From Tetragonia tetragonoides (Eukaryota; Streptophyta; Magnoliopsida; Caryophyllales; Aizoaceae), in NCBI GenBank assembly GCA_038025085.1, contig CM076144.1:39028501-39092500 (forward strand): 64,000 bases of DNA, read 5' to 3'. A program made the translations under genes and the position numbers. The notes below the pieces were generated by a model that worked only from the letters and a program-made list of their open reading frames with translations, made no database searches and was not told where the DNA came from. Positions 10,901 through 23,642 of this stretch are shown piece by piece (position 1 is the stretch's first letter; each line of letters opens with the position of its first letter).

Positions 10901-13272
10901 GGCTTTTGCCTCCCAGGGCTTGTGTTTTTGCAGAGACATCTCACAGTTTTGTAAAATCGAATACCCATTGGTGCACTATGCTCGTATGTTTGGGTTAACT
11001 GGCAGCTTTGCTATTTGTTTAAGGAGTCAACACACGGGGGATGATGAGTATGTTCTTGAGTTCTTTCTGCCTTCTAGTGTATCAGACAGTATGGAGCAGC
11101 AAAACTTGATGGACTCCATATTGACCACAATGAAGCAGGCTCTCGTGAATCTCATAATTGCTTCGGGTAAAACACTGGAAGAAGAAAGAAAACAAATGGA
11201 AATGGTTGAAGTCTTTATGGATGAGAATCAGGCTTTACAAGTTGAATCTAATTTGTCGACTAAGCCATTACCTGTGACAGAGCGCATGAATGGTGTACTA
11301 CCACTGATAAAGAATTCGCAGCCTCAGTTGGTGGCAGAAACAGATGTCGGAAAGACTGTTGTTAGTGTTGGGTGTAACCGCAATGCCGCTTCTCCTGTGG
11401 AAAGTAAAGAGACCAAGAAGACCTCAGAGAGAAAACGTGGAAAAGCTGAAAAACAAATCAGCTTGGAGGTTCTTCAACAATATTTTGCAGGAAGTCTTAA
11501 AGATGCTGCAAAAAGCCTTGGAGGTATATCTTGGCCTTCTTTAATTATTGCCTTATCAATTAGGTTATGTTCCATTTCAGCTAGGGATGGCATTGGTGCA
11601 CAATGGGTGCGGGGGAATGGTCCCCCATGCCCATAGCCACCTCAATATTCTCAAATCACACCACCCGTGTTCTCTGTTGGGACCAATTTTCATCCCCCGT
11701 ATACTGCATGACCTTAGCCAAAGGTATAGAGTTACAATGACACCTATCCATCTTCGCAGGTCATGCATCACCCACTCTACCTGCCGTAATACTTGCCTGT
11801 GTAAGTCTTGTAGGAGTCACTATTTAGAAACGTAGGAGTCACTCATTATGAGCAGTGACCCTTGTTACACTAAAAAGTGACCCTCGTCTCACCAAAAGTT
11901 ACGGTAAGACTATCTCAAACAAGTTTTTGTGTACCTGCTTTACCTGGTCCATTACCCTCGCAGGCAAATCATTACCTGGCCCATCACCTGTTCTGGTGTA
12001 ACCCCCCCCCCTCCTCCTATACCTGCCTGTTTAATCTTTTTGCTATACCTGTACCCATGGCTGCAGGGTGATGTCTGGTTGTGCCCTCCCAAGGTCAAAC
12101 TCCCTCATTGCCACACAATAAGTTCTTGTATAAGATTTTGTTTTTTTTCCCACAACTGACAACCCATAATCAGAGTCTTCTGTGGTTCTACAGTGTGTCC
12201 AACAACGATGAAGCGCATCTGCAGGCAGCATGGAATATCGCGTTGGCCATCTCGCAAGATCAATAAGGTGAATCGCTCCCTTACAAAGCTCAAGCGTGTG
12301 ATCGAATCTGTCCAAGGTGCTGATGGAGCATTTAGTTTAACTTCCCTAGCTCCATCTACTATGCCTGTTGCTGTGGGCTCTATTCCTTGGCCTGCTGGTG
12401 TCAATGGGACTTCCCAACAGCACTCACCAATATCTAGCCCTACTGATCTTCCTGATGAAGTTAGCGAACTACATCCCACTAAATCAAATACTAATGGGAA
12501 AACTAGTAAGGCATCAAGTCCTGAAGAAAGGATTTATGAGCAGAACGGATTTGCATCTAAAGCGGGGAGTGGCTCCAGGGAAGTGAGCACTGGAACATCA
12601 GCTTCTCATGGATCATGCCATGGTAGTCCAGGAACTGAAAGCAACCTACCAAATGGGCATTTTATCCCCAACTTTCATGAACAAACAGGTATTTCAAGTG
12701 GTTTAATGTTTCAACAGAATGGTGAACTACGTTTATCATCTGGCTTTGCAATACCAGATGCCCTTCTTGCCACACATTCTCAAGATACCTTTGGGGGCAT
12801 GCTTCTTGAGGATGCTGGAAGCTCAAAAGATTTAAGAAATCTATGTCCTTCAGCCATCGAGGCTCACGTAGATGAACTTGTCCCTGGCTGGACAAATGTG
12901 CCTTGTCCTAACCCGTCTCCTAGAATAGCTAAGAGTTCTTCTAGTATGATGCCCCCATTTGCATCCAGGCAAGATATGAAGACTATTACCATAAAGGCCA
13001 CATTTAGAGAAGATATAATCCGGTTTAGGTTCTCTTTGGCCTCCAACATTGTCGAATTGAGAGAGGAGGTGGCTAAGAGGCTAAAACTGGAAGTGGGCAC
13101 GTTCGAGATAAAGTATCTGGACGATGATCATGAATGGGTCTTAATAGCTTGTGACTCGGACTTGCAAGAGTGCCTAGATATTTCTAAATCATCAGGAAGC
13201 AATATGATTAGGCTGTTGATTCACGACATACTGGGAAATCCTGGAAGTTCGTGTGAAAGCTCGGGAGAATAA
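7972..13272 (+). CDS. NLP7: NIN-like protein transcription factor (RWP-RK + PB1), NLP6/NLP7 clade
   Basis: Five exons are inferred: 7972-8290, 8995-9587, 10477-10524, 10605-11523 and 12194-13272. All junctions are GT-AG and phase-consistent, giving 985 residues, slightly longer than typical family members. The N-terminus has the clade signature MDLDFADLDASWPFDQI, then a GAF-like nitrate-responsive region (about 130-480) with ERMTQALRYFKEST and CRHRSVLAYGGG. The RWP-RK DNA-binding domain spans the exon 4/5 junction (about 600-655, ISRWPSRK). A C-terminal PB1 domain (about 888-970, EWVLIACDSDLQECL) serves protein-protein contacts. NLP6/7 proteins are known nuclear regulators of primary nitrate responses, retained in the nucleus when nitrate is present. 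No frameshift or internal stop was found. The start at 7972 is the first ATG in frame with the conserved N-terminus. NLP6 versus NLP7 cannot be separated by eye. Confidence 0.94.
8290..8525 (+). repeat. Internal tandem duplication in NLP intron 1
   Basis: Intron 1 (8291-8994) contains two diverged copies of a roughly 120-base segment. Each includes AGAAAATGGGTTGCTCTTAA (about 8307 and 8433) followed by GCTGATTGAT-like sequence and TTGGGCA. The first copy abuts the exon 1 donor site, so the reading frame runs on for 26 codons past the donor. That extension is intron, not exon. Confidence 0.7.
11835..11935. repeat. Dispersed repeat inside NLP intron 4 (copy 1 of 3 in window)
   Basis: The segment around AGTGACCCTCGTCTCACCAA through CAAACAAGTTTTTGTG recurs at about 60060-60125 in the same orientation and at about 62690-62760 inverted. 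It appears to be a short transposon terminal region. No clear target duplication was resolved. Confidence 0.6.
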
Positions 13273-14086
13273 AAGGTTGTCGAACTGTAGATACTTGCTT
13301 AGGTTTGTAACCCATTCTTGTACTAGTATTAGGATGCTTGGCAAATGAAAAGTTGTAGATTGGCCTATATAAGGTGGTTGCTTAGGCAGGCTGTATATAG
13401 TTTGCTTGTAATAGGGCGAACAGGACACTGATTTTGTTGTTCTCATGTCTCGAGTTTTGCCGAATTTTGTTCTCAGTTCCTGGTAATTGTAAATTGGACT
13501 TATTCAGTTAATTATAGACATTGTTTTTTCGGTCAGGCGAACAAAAAAGGTTTATGTAGCTTGCTTCTTGCTATCACTGCAAAGTTGAAGTACGAATAGC
13601 TTCATATATACTTGGACGGTAGAGGTCAAGAGGTGTGATAAAAGTAGGATTTGGTTTATCTGTTGGTGTCATCTGTGGTTGTCAACTTCTTGGCTGCATC
13701 TTTGGAATGAATGGTGTGTAATCGTTAAAACCCTTGCAGACTTGTGCCGGAATTGTATGGTCCAGAAAGTTACACACTGGCATTATTATACTTGTGCAGT
13801 AATGCTTTGCCAAACGTTTTACTGAGATTCTATTGAAATACTTGGCATTTGCTGAAGTAGTTTTGTTTTCTCTGATTATGGATGTATCCATGGTTTTCAA
13901 AACTACTAAATTGAATACTTCTCAAGGGCAAAGGTCAACGCCATGTTTGTTTTCCAGCTTAGTCAATTGCATGTCGCCTAAGAAAACTATCTTCAACTAA
14001 GGTGGCGTTCACTATCCAAGTTGCCAGTAACTTTAGTTGCGTTCACTATCCTAAGTTGCCAGTAACGTAATGCAATTATTTTAGTG
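13273..14086 (+). other. 3' UTR of the NLP gene and following spacer
   Basis: Starts at the NLP stop. The 3' UTR end is not marked by an unambiguous polyadenylation signal. The region 14002-14068 holds two copies of a roughly 40-base unit built on GTTCACTATCC and AAGTTGCCAGTAAC. Confidence 0.55.
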
Positions 14087-14094
14087 AGTAAAAG

Positions 14095-14643
14095 TAGAGC
14101 TGTTAAAAGCTGACACGATACGACAACATGACATAAACCGGACACTAATGTAGCGGGTTAGTGTTGAGAGGTTTCGATCCGTTTAATTAAATGGGTCGAC
14201 ACGAGTAACACGTTCAGTTAAATGGGTTACGTTAAGGTTGAGATTTTCGACACGAAAACAACATGCTTACGACACATTTAATTTTAATTGTCAAATTTTA
14301 AGTTCAAATAATTTGTAACAAGTAAATAATGTAATAGAATCTCACCTATCTTGAACATTTTAATAATTTTAGACTGTTGAATATACACTTATATGGTTAG
14401 AACTTTAAATTTGTAGGTAAAATTTATGGTTTTTCTCATATTTCAATTAGTTTAGAATTTAAGTAAAGATAAACAGGTTAACAGGTCATTAAACAGATAA
14501 CATGTTTATTAAACAGGTCAGGTGCAGGTCAAGGATTTTCGACACGATTAATAAATGGGTTAGGTATGGGTCAACAGATTCTCGACACGTTTAATCTTGA
14601 CACGAACATGACACGACACGACCTGACCTATTTGACAGCTCTT
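14095..14643. mobile_element. Non-autonomous hAT-like element (549 bp)
   Basis: The left end TAGAGCTGTTAAA and right end (reverse complement) AAGAGCTGTCAAA are imperfect inverted repeats. AGTAAAAG flanks both sides (14087-14094 and 14644-14651), the 8-bp duplication expected for hAT transposons. The interior is rich in ACACGACACG-type repeats and has no coding sequence. Confidence 0.75.
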
Positions 14644-14651
14644 AGTAAAAG

Positions 14652-15282
14652 TAGGAGTGAGCAAAATAGGAGGAAGAGGAGAAAAGTGTAATGTATTACT
14701 CCATTACAAGTTATCGTCGTTACATGGATTAAAGCTTTAAAAGTGAGCAATTGTGATTACTTTTGATGACGTAATCGATATCATTCTTTCCATCTCTTTC
14801 ATCTCGCTCATTTTTCTTCTCCACCTTTACTCTATAAAATGGTACATTACATTGTAGTCACCATTATTTTTAAGTGCACAAGCCCAAGTTGAACCTTTGG
14901 AACATTTATGCAAATGCAAATTATGCAATGGTGCTTATAAATGTAGCTAAGATAACAACTTCAATTGCTAGCCCTATTACAATTCCTTATAAGTTAGAAT
15001 GTGTGAGGACTGAGAAGACATTGAATCTCCTAGTCTTATAAGCAGATTAGACCAAACACACATGTATAGATTTCTCTATAGTAGCAAAAGTGTTAAATAA
15101 TACTGAGGACCGGAGTCCTATAGTAGCAGAAGACATTAAATAATGCAATCGTACTTAACTTGCATGTGGTGTTGCTCTTTTTATCAATGGGCCTTGTCCA
15201 GGCCCATTAAAAATATAATAAAAAGGATTCATTGCTAGCAATTGGGAAGGGTTTTATATGTCAAAAACCTAACTCTCAATTA
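14652..15282. other. Intergenic DNA, no gene recognised
   Basis: AT-rich sequence with no supported feature. Confidence 0.55.
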
Positions 15283-15290
15283 CTCATAAC

Positions 15291-15905
15291 CAGGCCCGTT
15301 TATGAGGGTGTGCCAACTATGCGACCGTACAGAGCCCAATACGAGTTAGGGGCCCAAAACAGAAGAAGAATTTGTTATATATATTTAAAATGTTGGGGCA
15401 AAGAAATATAACATAGTCTTTGGTTTAGCGGTTTGAAGCTTTGCCGGGTAGCGCTAAGACCCTACTGCCTTACGCAGTTTCAAATCTCCTCGCCATCAAC
15501 ATATGTTTTGAGTTTTTCTTTAAATTTATTTTGCTTTATTAGCGCCATACTGCCTTACCAAGTGAAGTTCGTATCTGCTCATATCAACATTTGATTTGAA
15601 TTTTTCTTTACATTTCTTTTGGTTTAAACTTTAAAGGTAAACAATGGGTAACAGTAGCATATAACTTTCTCTTTCTTGGGATAACTATTTATAAAATGAC
15701 TATTATTTTATGAGAAATTCCGTTTAAAAATAAATTGAGTTGAACATAACATTGTTACCTTTTTTTTTTTTGCCGTGAAAAATGCTATTGATTATAAAGG
15801 AGCCTTCACTTTTTTTTTCCCGGGACCTCTAAAATATCAAGATCATGGCTGAGGCCTAATTTTCTATTTTAGCACAGGGCCCTCAATAGCTTAGGGACGA
15901 CACTG
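15291..15905. mobile_element. Non-autonomous hAT element (615 bp) with 8-bp TSD
   Basis: CTCATAAC occurs exactly at both flanks (15283-15290 and 15906-15913). The ends CAGGCCCGT... and (reverse complement) CAGTGTCGTCCC share the CAG start and G-rich block typical of hAT termini. Inside, a segment around GTTTAGCGGTTTGAAG (about 15425) is followed by a partial duplicate (about 15540-15620), both ending near AACATATGTTT/AACATTTGATT. There is no transposase. Confidence 0.82.
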
Positions 15906-16119
15906 CTCATAACATCGAGAACATATGCCAATGTATATGTAGTACACACTACTTCAATTTAGTATATCAAATGGTCATTTATTTCAATGGAGTAGTATTG
16001 CTGTGGTAGCATGTTTCACTTTGCACGAGGAAAATACAACTTGCGACAACAGAGCACTTGTAAATTTGCATTGGCAAGTAGGGATGGAAGCCACTAATTA
16101 ATTAGGCGAGCGAGTTGCT

Positions 16120-16227
16120 TGTTGGAACATTTTTAGAGTAAGTGATTATTATCTCTCATATCTCGCAATGTGTCAGTGATAGTTATAATTAAATATTTAT
16201 AGGAGAGACATTTGTCTTTAATAAGTA
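16120..16227 (+). repeat. Element B 5' LTR, left piece
   Basis: Matches the first 108 bases of the 3' LTR at 25578. The match stops exactly where the Helitron begins and resumes at 18141. Confidence 0.88.
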
Positions 16228-16495
16228 CTAGTGGGTGACCCGTGCGATGCACGGATTAAATTCTTTTTGTTTTAGCGTTCTATAATATTAACGATCACAT
16301 TTCAAGTGCTATAATGTGTCCATGGGATAAAATAAGTTTTGATTAGCGTTTTATAGCTCAAGCTTTTATTTTGTCCATTTCATCAATCAAACCTGTTACA
16401 GCATATAAAAATCTTTACAAAACCAGCAAATTAGTATTGAACTCTACTATAAACTGCTCCATGGCTTACAGCACCTTCTTTTGCTTGTGTGTTGG

Positions 16496-16566
16496 CTAGG
16501 AAGGGGCATAATGAGGGAGATCATCATACATCACTTCAGGATAACCACCCAATCCAACTACATAAC
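16496..16566 (-). pseudogene. Candidate captured terminal exon in the Helitron
   Basis: After an acceptor-like TTTTTTTCAAG, the minus strand reads YVVGLGGYPEVMYDDLPHYA and two more residues before a TAG. The frame starts two bases into the exon. Its composition and the splice-like border suggest the last exon of a host gene picked up by the Helitron. I do not recognise the family. Confidence 0.4.
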
Positions 16567-17216
16567 CTTGAAAAAAATAAAATCTTCAAAAATATAAAAT
16601 CTTGTTGTTAATAGGAATCAGTTGCAGGGGGTGGAGGTTCAACGAATGTCTTCTATTGTTTCACCCACAGCCTATGTCCCCATATTATATGAAGCAAGGC
16701 TTGCCAGCATAACAGAATGCAGATTATACACTACGTACACCCACTTCCATGGATTTATATGCTTCTTGTAATTGTGCAGTAACCAATAAGAAAATGGGAT
16801 TTGGTTTTTCCGCAAAAAGGAGAAAGGAAAAAGGATTGCGGTTTTAATCGGTCAAAGAATAAACATTTAACATATACACACACAAGTGTGAGTAGAAGTA
16901 ATAGCCAGTATCTTTACAAAATACTTACAATGTACCGCTAACATTCAGTCAAAGCTCTTAGCAAATGCTTTCTTTTTGTTTAGTTTTAATCCCTTTTGGC
17001 TTGTCTTGGATTTATAGCGCCTGAATGATTTAAGATTCTACACGGTGTAGTTCTCAACACCAAATTAGCAAATTGGCAGGTAATAGCAATCTGATCCTGT
17101 TTGTATTGGAAATTTTCAGTTGAAATTCAAAGAATAGGAGAATATTGACGCACAAAGCAAGAAAATCAGTTATTATCAACACTAATACATCAACAACCAT
17201 AAGTAGGGATGTTTAC

Positions 17217-17306
17217 CATCAATAAGGCATTAGTCTCTGATGGAGCATGGGATTCCTCGTTGTCCTCCCCTTGCTTCCACTCTGCTTCTTTTTGCTTGTT
17301 CATCAT
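17217..17306 (-). pseudogene. Candidate captured internal exon in the Helitron
   Basis: The minus strand reads MMNKQKEAEWKQGEDNEESH and ten more residues, ending ...LLM directly before a donor-like GTAAAC. The peptide is strongly polar and unlike random AT-rich translation. It is likely a captured host exon of unknown family. Minus-strand sequence nearer the 5' end (about 17830-18080) is CT-rich and looks like a gene leader. Confidence 0.4.
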
Positions 17307-17765
17307 CAGCGCACCCTTTTACCTTCTAACAAATTCAAAGAGAAGCAAAAAAAGAAGGAAAAAGGTCAGTACCCAAAAACGATTATTTATATCAGTAAAC
17401 AAAAACCTTGTGTTGGAGATTTAGCAACGCAGAAGCATTGGGATTGACATCAACTTGTGTGGCACATTATAGACAACAATGCATTTACTATTAAAATTAG
17501 GCATAAGATGAACAATATAGATGTTAAAATTAGGCATAAGATGACTTCAATTACTGAACAAATTCATGAACATAACATTTCTACTAACAATCTAGGGCAA
17601 GAATTTAGCGAATAAAATGGCAATCTATCAGTTTTAACATACAAAAAACCTCCAAATAAAAACACATGTCCGAATTGGTGACGAAATTACCAAAATTTGG
17701 TGTGACAGAAGAGATTGAAGATGAAGGGTGGAGTGAAAGTGCCAGTGATGAAGAGGCGGTGGTGA

Positions 17766-17802
17766 CTGGCGTGGCGTGGCGTGGCGTGGCGTGGCGTGCC
17801 TT
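17766..17802. repeat. (GGCGT)n short tandem repeat in the Helitron
   Basis: GGCGTGGCGTGGCGTGGCGT repeats about six times, within a GC-richer patch of the Helitron. Confidence 0.85.
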
Positions 17803-18140
17803 CGGAATGATGCGCGTCCTAGTTAAGAGAGAGAAATACAGAGAGGGAAGAGGGAGAGAGAGGAGAGTTTGTGAATTGCAGTGGTGAGTGGTGGCTTCTG
17901 AATTGATGATAAGAAGTAAGGAGAGAGAGAGAGAGAGAGGCGTTGCTGGTTATTGGAAAGAAGTTTTGTAACGTCGTCTCTGTTGGCGTTACAAAATAAA
18001 GGTTGGTTGGTTTTCTTTTCCTTTTTTCTTTTTTCCTGAATTGGCTGAGTAGATAAATGACCCTACAACTAAGTGTACATGTCATCCGCTGATTTGGCGG
18101 GCTGTGGTTTAATCTTTGTGTTTTAAACTAATTATATAGA

Positions 18141-18562
18141 TTTGTGTAACCACCAATAACTACCCAATGTAATCTATTATATATAGGGCATTTGGAGTGA
18201 GAGATAAGGAGAAGGACAATGGATTTTCTCCTTGGGCAAGAAGAGGGCATCCTCTCTAGGTTGGCTAGTCATGATGCATGAATGAGATTTGATAACTTTC
18301 ATGATGACATACCATGGACATTAGAGATGATGGTTCATCATCTTGGTTAAGACAAATATCAACAACGCAAACGCATTAGTGGAGTATGGTTATGGGGCGA
18401 ACAACATAATCTATGACTTCTTTGTATCTCGGAAGTTGTTTAGTGTAACCCGGTCGCTTCCTAGAGGGTCGAAACTAAACTTTTAGGAAATGTACTTGTA
18501 CATGCCTAGAAGCCATATCTAAGTTCCTCTAGTTTATTCATATCCAATAATTTGTACTAACA
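18141..18562 (+). repeat. Element B 5' LTR, right piece
   Basis: Continues the LTR after the Helitron, aligning to 25692-26093 with few differences and one short extra segment near 18163-18185. It ends TTGTACTAACA. Confidence 0.88.
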
Positions 18563-18841
18563 ATCTGAAAATTTAGTTTTTGAGTTTTGGATATGGCGGT
18601 TAACTTGTTAATTGAACAAGGCTAAAGAAGTCGGTTATTTATCTATACATTTATCGAGTATTGTACTTGATGGATGGTCTAAATCAATGGAAGAACTTTC
18701 GGCAAGATTCGCCAACGTGAAAGCTTAAATTACCACTGCCAAGGGTAATTTGATGAAATGATCAAAGAGGGATTTGCCGAGATTTATTTTCATCAAACAA
18801 GATAAGTATTTTGTTTTATCTACTTGAATGATATTTATTAG

Positions 18842-19143
<302 letters not shown>

Positions 19144-19158
19144 TGGTATCAAAGCATG
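19144..19158 (+). other. Primer-binding site of Copia C
   Basis: TGGTATCAAAGCATG directly follows the 5' LTR. It is close to TGGTATCAGAGC, the complement of the plant initiator-Met tRNA 3' end. Confidence 0.85.
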
Positions 19159-19212
19159 AAAGATCCTTAAACAAACCCTAAACAAAAACTCAAAAACCTT
19201 AAACCCTAAACA

Positions 19213-22200
19213 ATGGCCGTGGAAGATCCACCACCAAAAATTGACTCAAAATCCCCTTATTTCCTAGGTCCTCAAGATCGACCTGGTGATTTTATTACTG
19301 CGGCCAGATTTAATGGGCAAAAATTATGATGATTGGGCTGGTGAGATTGGACAACCCTTCAAGCTCGAAGAAAGTTCGGATTTTTAGATGATACGATTGT
19401 ATCTCCAACACCTCCTTGCACACAAGATGATTGGAATACAATTCAACCCATGTTGGTATCTTGGATTATGAATACCATCATAGCAGAAGTGAAGAGTACC
19501 TTGTCCAAATATAAAGACGTCAGGCGTCTATGGGAGACGCTTAAGGAGCGATTTGCTCTTACGAATGGACCACGAATACAGCAATTAAAGGCGGCTATCT
19601 CTGACTATAAGCAAACCAAATCCATGTTAGTTGCTTCTTACTATGGAAAACTCACGGCTCTATGGGAGGAGTTGCATAACCATGAACCCTTGATTACTTG
19701 TTCTTGCTGTACAAAGTGTACCGCAGGCCTTGAACATGAGCGTCGCCGTGCAAAGGACATGCTTCATGAATTTCTGATGGGTTTATATACCCCATCTTAT
19801 GGTCCTTTGTGATCAAATATATATTCTTGCTCAAGATCCTCTGCCCTCTCTCAGCTGTGCCTACCAGCTTGTTATTCAAGATGAACGAGTCAGAACGTCT
19901 TCGGCTCTGCCCGAGGAGAAGTCCGACGTTGTTGGATTTTCTGTGCGAACTAGTGGGCGCACACAAGGCAAAATAGAGAAACCTGATAAATCACATCTCT
20001 TCGGCACCTTTTGTAAGAAGACAGGCCACAAAGTAACTAATTGCTTCGAAATTCATGGATATCCAGAATGGTGGGAGGATCGTGTGAAGTCTGACAGCGG
20101 ATCAGGTATGACCAAACTGATGATTGGTCGTAACCAACAACCAACGACCTCTTCTTCTTCTCTTGCGACAGGACGTGGTCGAGGGGGGTCCGTGTCAATG
20201 TTGCAGTTGTTTCAGAACCCACTGGAACACCATCTGCAGAATTATTTTCCGCTGATCAATGGAAGGCGCTTGCAAGTGTCTTTGGTAATATGACTGTTTC
20301 CGGTAATCGTTTGGGTGGTAAGATTAATGGTCACTCTTGGATTATTGATACTCGTGCATCTAATCATGTTACTGGTAATCTTTCTCTATTATTCGATGTG
20401 AAAAGCATCTTATGTCTCGTTGGTCTTCCTGATGGAAAGAAAGTGGTTGCAACAAAGAAAGGATCAGTGCGATTGTCGGATGCTATGACTCTCACTCATG
20501 TTCTTTATGTCCCTCTCTTAAATTGCAGCTTATTGTCTGTGTCACAATTGTGTGATGATTTGGATAGTATTGTCATTTTTAATCGATATGTGTGTGCTAT
20601 ACAGGACCAAACGAGGAAGCAAATTGGAACGGGAAGTAAGCAAGATGAACTCTACTACTTCAAGGGACCGCAAACAGTGCAGACAGTCATAGTGGACGTG
20701 GACGCGGACGCTTCTTCTTTTGCTCTTTGGTATGCTAGGATGGGGCATCCTTCAGAAAAAATAGTAAAATTACTTCCCTCCGTTTGTAATTCTAAAGGTA
20801 GTTTGAATAAAGCCTGTGAAGTGTGTTTTAGAGCTAAACATCCCAGAGACAAATTTCCTTTAAGTGAGAATAAAGCCAGTCGAATTTTTGAACTAATTCA
20901 TATTGATTTGTGGGGCGACTATCGTCATATTTCTTCTTGTGGTGCTCGATATTTTTTGACTATTGTGAATGATTTTTCTCGGGCTGTGTGGATTTATTTG
21001 ATGGATGATAAAACAAAGGTCTTTGCTAAATTTATGTCCTTTGTTGCTATGGTTGAGCGACAATTTTCTCACATAAAAATTGTTCGGAGTGATAATGGAA
21101 CGGAGTTCCGGTGTTTGCTTGGTTATTTTACTGCTTGTGGTATCTTATTTCAAACCTCATGCACTGGGACACCACAACAAAATGGGAGAGTTGAAAGGAA
21201 ACACCAACATATCCTAAATGTTGCCTGCGCCTTGCGCTTCCAAGCCAATTTGCCTATTTACTTTTGGGGGGAGAGTGTTTTGACCGCTGTCCATTTAATC
21301 AATAGAACTCCACCACTGTCCTTGACAATCACACTCCTTTTGAGAAATTGTTTGGTTATTCTCGATCTTATGATGCCATTCGAGTGTTTGGGTCTTTATG
21401 TTTTGCCCACAACCAAAAGCCAAAGGGGGATAAATTTGCTAGTCGTAGACGTAAATGCATATTTGTTGGTATCCTTTTGGTCAAAAGGGATGGAGGCTTT
21501 ATGATCTTGATAAACATGAGTTCTTTGTGTCAAGAGACGTAAAATTCTTTGAAGAGATTTTTCCCTTTGTTGACACGGAAGCTAGCAATATTAGGCCAAC
21601 AAATCACTTTGATATGGATGTGGATATTGATTTAGACTGCGGATTTTTTGGATGAGTCCACTGTTGTCACTATTCCTAATACCAGGGATACAACAGATGA
21701 GGGTCTAGATGTGCCTATTATTCCCAATGACCCTAATTCCTCTGCCACTGTCAATACTGGGTCTGACCAAACCCCAAGTCTGGCAAGCCCAACAGAAATA
21801 GAACAGCCTAGTGTTGTCGACGACTCTGTCCAAACTGGGTCTGGGTCTGACCATACTGAAGAACAGGCAGACTTAAATAATCAGAGTTCTGAAGAAGTTT
21901 TGGGTCGTGGAAAGCACACTAAAATCCCTTCAGTGCTCCTACAGGATTTTGTTACTCACAGTGTTGTTAAACAGAGTCCATCGAACACTGCTACTTCTCT
22001 TCCACAGCATACCTCAGGTACTCCTTTTCCTATAGCACATTATATTAATTGTGACAATTTTTCTATGCCCTATCGCAAGTTTCTTGCAGCTGTCACTACA
22101 GGAGAGGAACCTCGGTCTTTTAAGGAGGCCATGAAAGATGATGGGTGGAAGAAGGCTATGCAAGAGGAAATTAAAGCATTTGAGGATAATGGTACTTGGA

Positions 22201-23642
22201 CTCTCGAATCACTTCCACCTGGCAAGCGTGCACTGGAAAATCAATGGGTTTATAAGAGGAAATACCTCTCCAATAGAGATCTTGAGCAGTTAAAGGCTCG
22301 CTTGGTTATTTTTGGAAATCATCAAATCGAAGGTTTGGATTACTCTGAGACCTTTGCTCCCGTTGCCAAAATGGCCACCATTCGTGCCTTTCTAGCCATT
22401 GCCGCTTCCAAGAATTGGAAACTTCACCAAATGGATGTCCAAGATGCCTTTCTCCATGGTGATCTTGATGAGGAAGTTTATATGAAACTACCTCCTGGTT
22501 TCACGTCTTCGGAGCCAAATTTGGTTTGTCATCTTCGCAAATCTTTATATGACTTAAAACAGGTACCCCGTTGTTGGTTTGCAAAACTGGTCACTGCTTT
22601 GAAAGGGTATGAATTTCTTCAGCCTTACTCTGATTATTCATTGTTTACTTACACTAAAGATGGCGTGCAACTCAATGTCTTGGTGTACGTCGATGACCTA
22701 ATTATTTCTGGCAATAATTCTGTTGCTTTAAGTGTTTTCAAGGCCTATTTGGGTGACTGTTTTCATATGAAAGATCTTGGTCCGCTTAAGTATTTTCTTG
22801 GTATTGAGGTAGCTCGGAGTTCAGCTGGCTTATTTCTTTGTCAAAGAAAGTATACCCTTGATATTATTACTAAGGTCGGCCTCTTGGGGGCAAAACCAGC
22901 CGACATTCCTATTGAACAAAATCACTAGTTAGGACATGCCATTGGTGCCAAACTTGATGATCCAGAATCCTATTGACGCCTTGTAGGTCGTCTTGTGTAT
23001 TTGTCTGTCACACGATCTGACTTGGCATATTCTGTTCATCTTTTATCTCAATTTATGCAAGATCCTCACCAGGAGCATTGGGAGGCCGCTTTGCGAGTTG
23101 TGCGTTATTTAAAGGGAACTCCCGGTCAAGGTATTTTATTGCGAGCTGACAGTGACTTATCTTTAAACGGATGGTGTGATTCAGACTGGGCTGCCTACCC
23201 CCTCACACGGCAATCCTTGACAGGTTGGCTGGTATTTCTTGGTCAATCACCTGTCTCCTGCTAAACAAAGAAGTAAACTACTGTCTCAAAGTCTTCCGCT
23301 GAAGCAGAATATCGATCCATGGCTGCCATTACTTGTGAACTCAAGTGGTTAAAAGGTTTGTTATTAAGTTTGGGTGTTCATCATCCTAAAGCTATACCAT
23401 TGTTTTGTGATAGTCAATCAGCTTTATACATTGCTCGCAATCCGGTTTATCATGAACGCACAAAGCATATTGAAGTCGATTGTCACTTTGTTCGAGATGC
23501 TATTACCGAAGGTCTGATTGAACCATCATATGTGCCTACGACAGTGCAATTGGCTGACTTGTTTACCAAGGCTCTAGGCAAGAAGCAGTTTGATCTATTA
23601 TTAAGCAAGTTGGGCATCGTGAACCCCCATGCTCCAACTTGA
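19213..23642 (+). pseudogene. Copia gag-pol polyprotein, disrupted
   Basis: In order: a gag region from ATG 19213; a zinc knuckle near 20010 (TFCKKTGHKVTNC, with the first Cys replaced by Gly); a protease with DTRAS at 20347-20361 instead of the usual D-T/S-G-A; integrase (about 20700-21500) with the zinc region, IHIDLWG, RSDNGTEF and GRVERKH for the catalytic acidic residues; reverse transcriptase (22180-22900) with YVDDL at about 22685; and RNase H to 23642. Frameshifts lie near 19340, 19810, 20210, 21350 and 21500. Stops include 22926, 22972 and 23262. The protein is normally cleaved to reverse-transcribe and integrate the element; this copy cannot do so. Confidence 0.92.

Larger units (their letters stand above)
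16228..18140 (-). mobile_element. Non-autonomous Helitron (1,913 bp) inside element B LTR
   Basis: On the minus strand the element begins TCTATATAATTAGTTTAAAA (right edge, 18140). It ends with a GC-rich hairpin, CCGTGC-ATC-GCACGG, followed nine bases later by CTAG (16228-16231). The host bases are A before and T after, with no target duplication, as Helitrons require. The intact partner LTR at 25578 supplies the empty site (ACACAAA^TGCTTATT on the minus strand), which fixes both borders to the base. No Rep/helicase is encoded. The interior resembles captured host gene parts on the minus strand. Confidence 0.92.
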
